From assembly GCF_943373825.1 (NCBI RefSeq), contig NZ_CALSBP010000001.1:372001-436000 (forward strand): 64,000 bases of DNA, given 5' to 3'. The position numbers and the translations under genes were made by a program. Origin of the DNA: Aquimarina spinulae. Lineage in GTDB: Bacteria; Bacteroidota; Bacteroidia; Flavobacteriales; Flavobacteriaceae. The first letter of the stretch is position 1. Each line of letters begins with the position of its first letter. Of the stretch, positions 62,201 to 64,000 are shown one piece after another. The notes below the pieces were generated by a model. That model was not told the DNA's origin and ran no database searches. It saw nothing but the letters and a program-made list of their open reading frames with translations.

Positions 62201-64000
62201 TCCAGCTCCTGTTAATACTCCTCCTACAATAACATTACTGAAACCTTCTAACGGACAGAATTTTGTTCAAAAAGAAAATATAGCTGTAGAAACTGTTATA
62301 AAAGATGATGAAAAAGTCGAAAAAGCAGAATTAAAAGTAGATGGAGAATTAATTTCTACAGATTATGTAGCTCCTTATCAATGGACTCATATCAATAAAT
62401 TAAATTTTCTGTCTCCGGGACAACATGAATTAACGATCACAGCATATGATAATGATGGTGCAACAGATTCTAAATCGGTAACGCTAAATATAGAAAAAGC
62501 ACCAATAACCTTTTGTGACGCATCTAATGAAGATAGTAAGTTACACATTACTCAGGTGATTTTTGGTGATATCAATAACAGTACAGCTCATAATCCCTAT
62601 TCGGATCATACCAATTTATCTACAGTTGTTCAAAAAGGGGAACAAGTTGCATTGACTATAAAAACTATAAATGAGAACTGGTCATATAATGCAATTGGAG
62701 CCTGGATCGATTGGAATCAGGACGGAGATTTTATAGATACAGACGAAGAAGTGTTTTCTCTTTACGGCCCTGGGCCCTATAATGGTACAGTAACGGTGCC
62801 TTCTTCTGCCTTAACAGGGACTCCATTACGAATGAGAGTGCGAATGGGGTATGGATCTAAAGATAAAATAAACCCTTGCGGAAATGATACGTATTTGGGT
62901 GAAGTAGAAGATTATACGGTGTATGTTGGAAATAGCACAGCGCCAACGTGTAATGATGGTATTCAAAATGGAGATGAAACCGGTGTAGATTGTGGGGGTT
63001 CTTGTACTCCTTGCCAGACGACACCTACCTGTAATGATGGTATTCAAAACGGAGATGAAACTGGTGTAGACTGTGGTGGTTCATGTACTCCTTGTGCTAC
63101 TTTGACTTACTGTGCAGCTAATGGTAATGACCCATCTGCAGAACATATTGGTCGAGTTCAATTAGGAGCTATTGATAAAATTTCTGCAGCAGGAAGTGGA
63201 GGGTATAATGATTTTACCTCTGTATCGACAGCCTTGTCTAAAGGAATTGCTCATACGATTACGATAACTCCAAAATGGGCTAGTACAGTTTACTCTGAAG
63301 CTTATAGCGTATGGGTTGATTATAATCAAGATGGGGATTTTGAAGACCCTAATGAACAAGTATGGAGCAAAGTGGCATCAAAAGATACTTCTGTAAATGG
63401 AAGCTTCACAATTCCTGATAGTGCAAAAAATGGAAGTACCAGAATGAGAGTATCAATGAGATACAATACAATCCCATCACCATGTGGTTCCTTTGATTAT
63501 GGCGAAGTTGAAGATTATACCATCTCTATAGGAACAGGTTCTACACCTACTTGTAATGATGGCATCCAGAATGGAGATGAAACGGGAATAGATTGCGGTG
63601 GTTCTTGTGCTCCTTGTAATACAGATACAGGAGTGGTCTATGTAGATATTAATGATATAACCGTTACCTCATCAAATACCTGGGAATTTTTCAGAATAGA
63701 AACGGGAGATAATAAAGATTATGGTGCCTGGTATACTAGCAATTCTGTGAGATTGGTTACTTATGATAAAGATCTTGTTTGTGTAGACACTAGTAAAAAT
63801 GTGACATTGATAGGAGAAGGGGTAGGAATTGATAGTGCCAGTAATTTTAGAGCAGAATCTAATAGCTACATCATAAGTTCTTCAGATTATACCGATTGGA
63901 AAGGAAAATCTGGTTTTGTAGGGTTTACTTTTAAGATTAGTGGTAACACACATTACGGGTGGTTTCATATATCTGTAGCTAATGATGGCTTATCATACAC
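59262..64000 (+). CDS. Large secreted M9-type (collagenase-like) metalloprotease with PKD, Ig and GEVED domains, partial
   Basis: The frame is open from the ATG at 59262 to the window end (1579 codons) with no stop; the 3' end lies outside. A signal peptide ends near residue 30 (IIQLSFAQ). Residues about 45-330 resemble the M9 N-terminal region, and the catalytic domain has HEYCH (His482, Glu483, His486) and the third zinc ligand in WYEEGMADFF (Glu514), 32 residues on as in clostridial collagenase. Then come a PKD domain (about 750-825), GEVED domains (about 838-980, 1083-1222, 1283-1423), an Ig domain (985-1078) and three Cys modules NDGIQNGDETGVDCGGSC (about 1230-1453). A T9SS domain is expected beyond the window. 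Likely role: degradation of collagen-like or other structural protein. Confidence 0.9.
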   Translation, partial: MKSLQYSLYEKKTIWLLFSLIMIIQLSFAQHHKPIPKSSNHSSDHCSRVSHENDGHIPSVKAKDNTFGIAKKAACQYSTNAEWGSLSTSALISAMRQTHDYDCYRDLFDYSSYSASIFSNTKVKAVANEVRGLASSYNGTNSTGIYGLTIYLHIAIYLDFNQTSIDLTPDTYSTIHEAIAGLGSNSSLLKHSVYAMDVLQEILIVAGDLKSRHKTASINLFERVLRDFAVNETWKSITDPDIEKAYTKGMNTVYNAFYNSVTDDFVNGLDSDKQSIDLLGKAAVNSALINKGGDFQYLWQNATGALAILAKSDKLIGNIQSHLAAITNYFPKLSPSWAKAKMALNQYGDCSAYNLCQHPLSIRQEVEEYLFPKTVSYDDDKMIIRTPLSDEKIQNLYHAAKQVQSQFFRLLQTDEPVAGDTNTTINMIVFGSKQQYDDYAPLLFGIRTDNGGMYLEGIATFYTWDRTVGVESSLSLESLFRHEYCHYLQGRYLVPGNWGSSDIYKNSRLVWYEEGMADFFAGSTDTNGVQMLAQNTRAIINKGSGWPSLNTVFNSSYTSGNFYHYTYGNAAWYNWYLNNFDYLKRFFDYTRNNDISGFDNFVSELRNNGETSYNNFLNKVKNEEVTGWQPTTNWSDDNQISIGNPSAIQNEIGNLPNTSNISVAMDAEKSYRRFKIEGKITGSGAGAAPKDIAKQLDNVILKLRENELVNNFKYTVGYFKNLNSSGSRSADFIITGPLKDADISDNPVAEFSATNVTTIAGGKIDFVNESTGHITGLDWSFPSGSPSSVTDQQTPQITYNSPGEYNVTLTAKGTAGSSDTKTIQNYIKVYSSGTNTYCSATNKEGGDDVHITKIQLGDFENTSGYTTSYVDYTSLAAIIRTNQSTTLDITVQNEHWSYNALGVWIDWNQDGDFVDAGEEVFHKYAAGPYNQQITPPSGAKLGTTRMRVRMSYGAEDNITPCGTQNSIGEIEDYSIIVTNDPAPVNTPPTITLLKPSNGQNFVQKENIAVETVIKDDEKVEKAELKVDGELISTDYVAPYQWTHINKLNFLSPGQHELTITAYDNDGATDSKSVTLNIEKAPITFCDASNEDSKLHITQVIFGDINNSTAHNPYSDHTNLSTVVQKGEQVALTIKTINENWSYNAIGAWIDWNQDGDFIDTDEEVFSLYGPGPYNGTVTVPSSALTGTPLRMRVRMGYGSKDKINPCGNDTYLGEVEDYTVYVGNSTAPTCNDGIQNGDETGVDCGGSCTPCQTTPTCNDGIQNGDETGVDCGGSCTPCATLTYCAANGNDPSAEHIGRVQLGAIDKISAAGSGGYNDFTSVSTALSKGIAHTITITPKWASTVYSEAYSVWVDYNQDGDFEDPNEQVWSKVASKDTSVNGSFTIPDSAKNGSTRMRVSMRYNTIPSPCGSFDYGEVEDYTISIGTGSTPTCNDGIQNGDETGIDCGGSCAPCNTDTGVVYVDINDITVTSSNTWEFFRIETGDNKDYGAWYTSNSVRLVTYDKDLVCVDTSKNVTLIGEGVGIDSASNFRAESNSYIISSSDYTDWKGKSGFVGFTFKISGNTHYGWFHISVANDGLSY

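Overview
The window is AT-rich DNA from a member of the Bacteroidota, most likely a marine chitin-degrading Flavobacteriaceae (Aquimarina-like; this is inferred from gene content, not from a marker gene). The main reasons are a SusC/SusD pair, several type IX secretion (T9SS) C-terminal sorting domains, many SPII lipoproteins, LytTR regulators, and promoters of the TANNTTTG kind. I saw no rRNA, tRNA, CRISPR array or insertion sequence.

Region 1 (about 1-12,500) is an accessory block rich in regulators and small enzymes: two near-identical HxlR regulators, three AraC-type regulators, a lipoprotein amidohydrolase, a PLP-dependent decarboxylase, a GNAT, a secreted VOC protein, a DJ-1/PfpI-like lipoprotein that lacks the usual cysteine, and a TetR regulator divergent from an FAD monooxygenase-DUF3995 pair. 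The TetR intergenic space holds two matching palindromes, each overlapping a -7 box. Decayed pieces of the HxlR and monooxygenase/DUF3995 genes at about 3,400 and 7,060-7,215 point to past duplication and decay. Region 2 (12,600-17,017) carries loosely packed accessory genes (an unknown protein, RDD protein, lipoprotein, DUF6882-like protein, AAC(3)-like acetyltransferase).

Region 3 (17,077-50,577) is a chitin utilisation locus of about 33 kb. The minus-strand block (28,966 down to 17,077) encodes SusC, SusD, a NagB-PIG-L fusion, a GlcNAc kinase of the BadF/BcrA family, a GH20 hexosaminidase and a lipoprotein GH18 chitinase. Divergent from susC runs a coupled block: a LytS-type histidine kinase, a LytTR regulator, a sodium/solute symporter and a NagX-like DUF5009 membrane protein. 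Next come a TPR hybrid sensor kinase with a degenerate ATPase domain, then four large multidomain chitinases secreted by the T9SS: GH19, GH18 (frameshifted in an A9 run), GH18, and an unusual LPMO(AA10)-GH18 fusion. A second LytTR regulator sits among them. The logic is: secreted LPMO and chitinases open crystalline chitin; surface lipoproteins and SusCD capture and import oligomers; GH20 makes GlcNAc; the symporter takes it across the inner membrane; kinase and NagB-PIG-L feed it into central metabolism.

Region 4 (50,666-58,589) has a lipocalin-like protein, a MarR-GNAT fusion, an OmpA-like protein, a small lipoprotein, and a probable iron uptake unit (TonB receptor, PepSY membrane protein, an unlisted 47-residue membrane peptide, plus a CNGKC-motif protein upstream). 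Region 5 (58,870 to the end) has a 30-residue ORF followed by a strong stem-loop, and a very large secreted M9-type metalloprotease with PKD, Ig and GEVED domains that runs off the window end.
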